A stretch of 14,690 nt of DNA, from positions 1-14,690 of the forward strand of contig CAIMXN010000072.1 of the NCBI GenBank assembly GCA_903845455.1, given 5' to 3'. Positions 13,531-14,690 of the stretch are shown piece after piece; the stretch's first letter is position 1, and each line of letters opens with the position of its first letter. This stretch comes from an uncultured beta proteobacterium. GTDB taxonomy: Bacteria; Pseudomonadota; Gammaproteobacteria; Burkholderiales; Burkholderiaceae. Both the position numbers and the translations under genes were made by a program. The notes under the pieces are model-generated. The model was not told the origin of the DNA and did not search any database. It was given only the letters and a program-made list of their open reading frames with translations.

Positions 13531-14523
13531 ATGTTTGAGAAATATTCATTACGCAAAGTACGAGGCATTGCCTTTGCTGCGGTTGCAGTAATTATTTCTA
13601 TTGCTGATTGGGCGCACGCTGCCGATGAATTTCCAAATAAACCCCTGCGGATTATTGTTACTGCCGCACCTGGTGGCACGACTGACATTGCAACACGTCA
13701 GCTCGCAAATGTTCTAACAAAAGAGCTTGGCCAGACGGTGATTGTCGAAAATAAAGCGGGTGGTGCAGGCATTATTGCCCTTCAAGCTTTGATCAGCTCA
13801 CCTGCTGATGGCTACACCATGGCCATGGGCAATATCGGTACTAATGCAATTAACTATAGCCTATATAAATCCCTTCCTTATAAGGTTGAGGATATGGAGC
13901 CAATCACTGTTGTGCTGGCTACCCCAAATGTGTTGGTGGTGAATGCAGACTTTCCAGCGAAGACGGTGGCTGAATTGATTGCCATGGCTAAGGCCAATCC
14001 TGGTAAATACTCCTTTGCCTCATCTGGTCGCGGTCAGTCCATTCATATGTCTGGTGAACTACTGCGTGTGCAAGCTGGTATCGACATCTTTCATGTCCCA
14101 TACAAAGGCGCTGGACCTGCCTTAGCGGATTTATTAGCTGGGCAAGTCAATATGATGGTGGATAACTTGCCAAGCTCAATGCAATACATTAAAGCTGGAA
14201 AGTTAAGAGCTTTGGCTGTGACTAGTAAGACTCGTGTGGCCGAGTTGCCAGATGTACCAACCATGATGCAAGCGGGTTTTCCTCATTTTGAAGTGACTGC
14301 TTGGTTTGGTTTATTTGTTCCTGCAGGCACACCTAAGCCAGTGATCGACAAGATTTATGCAGCAGTAAAGAAGTCTCTTGAAACACCAGAGATTAAGCAA
14401 CGCTGGAAAGACTTAGGCGGGTGGTCAGTAGGCGATACGCCTGCGAATACAAAACTGTTTGTTGCTGCAGAGAAAAAGAAATGGGAGCAGGTAGCATCCC
14501 AAGCCAAGATCGAAAAAGAATAA
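13531..14523 (+). CDS. Tripartite tricarboxylate transporter (Bug/TctC family) substrate-binding receptor
   Basis: This is a second periplasmic Bug receptor, 330 residues, clearly different in sequence from the one at 7877. The signal peptide has n-region MFEKYSLRKVRG, an alanine-rich core and cleavage near AHA-ADE at about residue 30. Bug motifs are FPNKPLRIIVTAAPGGTTDIATRQLA, where the PGGTTD loop positions the carboxylate ligand, and GQTVIVENKAGGAGIIALQ. Then follow PGKYSFASSGRGQSIHMSGE, HVPYKGAGPALADLLAGQVNMMVDNL, GKLRALAVTSKTR, LPDVPTM and WFGLFVPAGTPKPV. No TctAB genes are nearby. It lies 259 bp after the Mo-hydroxylase and has its own ribosome-binding site, so it may have a separate promoter. 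It could bind the substrate or product of the Mo-hydroxylase; that is guilt by association only. Confidence 0.95.
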   Translation: MFEKYSLRKVRGIAFAAVAVIISIADWAHAADEFPNKPLRIIVTAAPGGTTDIATRQLANVLTKELGQTVIVENKAGGAGIIALQALISSPADGYTMAMGNIGTNAINYSLYKSLPYKVEDMEPITVVLATPNVLVVNADFPAKTVAELIAMAKANPGKYSFASSGRGQSIHMSGELLRVQAGIDIFHVPYKGAGPALADLLAGQVNMMVDNLPSSMQYIKAGKLRALAVTSKTRVAELPDVPTMMQAGFPHFEVTAWFGLFVPAGTPKPVIDKIYAAVKKSLETPEIKQRWKDLGGWSVGDTPANTKLFVAAEKKKWEQVASQAKIEKE

Positions 14524-14558
14524 TTTACTACTTCAATGATGAATAGCGCTGTAAAAAT

Positions 14559-14587
14559 AAAAGGCCAATGAATCTTATTGGCCTTTT
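14559..14587. terminator. Bidirectional intrinsic terminator
   Basis: AAAAGGCCAAT (14559-14569) and ATTGGCCTTTT (14577-14587) form a perfect 11-bp stem around a 7-base loop. The T-run is on the right for plus-strand transcripts, and the A-run on the left becomes a T-run for minus-strand ones. It lies between the convergent ends of the Bug gene at 13531 and the partial Bug gene entering from the right, and should serve both. Confidence 0.88.
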
Positions 14588-14622
14588 GGGTTGATGCAGC
14601 ATCAGCTTTGCGATTGACTTAT

Positions 14623-14690
14623 TTAGTCTGCCTGTACTTTTGCATCCTTGATCACCTTAGCCCACATATTCAGTTCACGTGCGATGCGTT
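14623..14690 (-). CDS. C-terminal end of a third Bug/TctC-family receptor (truncated by window edge)
   Basis: Read on the minus strand, the frame ending at the TAA complementary to 14623-14625 encodes RIARELNMWAKVIKDAKVQAD. The WAKVIKDA pattern close to the stop is the usual tail of Bug receptors. Only the last 22 codons are inside the window, so this rests on a short match. Its position before a shared bidirectional terminator is consistent with a real gene end. Confidence 0.65.
   Translation of the reverse strand, partial: RIARELNMWAKVIKDAKVQAD

Noticed and set aside
1..14690. CRISPR array, transposon ends, toxin-antitoxin or phage genes
   Set aside because: No regularly spaced repeats, no terminal inverted repeats with transposase, and no small paired genes of those kinds were seen.

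Overview
The window looks like a chromosomal segment of a low-to-medium GC betaproteobacterium of the Burkholderiales, most like a free-living Polynucleobacter-type freshwater bacterium. This is an inference. It rests on about 45% GC judged by eye, tightly packed genes, and two complete plus one partial Bug-type (TctC family) solute receptors, a family greatly expanded in that order. No rRNA, tRNA, transposase, CRISPR array or recognisable defence gene was seen.

Region 1 (1-6871) is about inorganic ion uptake. It opens with the C-terminal part of an MgtA-type Mg2+ P-type ATPase, which meets a tungstate-binding protein gene (tupA, minus strand) tail to tail. Divergent from tupA is a one-component regulator with a ModE/LysR-like winged helix fused to a molybdate/tungstate-binding-type periplasmic-protein fold. 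It is followed 33 bp later by a modA-like oxyanion-binding protein. No TupBC or ModBC permease gene lies in the window. A PaiB-family FMN-binding protein gene (minus strand) converges on modA. Then comes feoA-feoB for ferrous iron uptake, behind a promoter with a perfect TATAAT overlapped by two Fur-box-like sequences.

Region 2 (6888-14690) is catabolic and mostly exported. A fumarylacetoacetate-hydrolase-family enzyme gene (minus strand) is divergent from a Bug receptor gene. That gene is followed by a class II aldolase/adducin gene, an unrecognised probable outer-membrane protein, a two-gene molybdenum hydroxylase of the IorA/IorB type (2Fe-2S subunit plus Tat-exported molybdopterin subunit) and a second Bug receptor. 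A bidirectional terminator then separates this from the C-terminal end of a third Bug gene entering from the right on the minus strand. Every complete plus-strand product from 7877 to 14523 has an export signal, could travel with an exported partner, or (the aldolase) has a signal peptide encoded upstream of its first conventional start codon.

The most unusual observation is at the Bug/aldolase junction. A complete Sec-type signal peptide is encoded in frame upstream of the aldolase's first ATG, but the codon where it should start is ATA rather than ATG, within a TAATA stop-start overlap and behind an AAGG ribosome-binding sequence. Also notable are a start codon presented in the loop of a perfect 8-bp hairpin (9674-9694), and the co-occurrence of Mo/W sensing and binding genes with a Mo-hydroxylase. 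I found nothing that clearly amounts to a wholly new system. The exported block in region 2 is the best candidate for an undescribed pathway.
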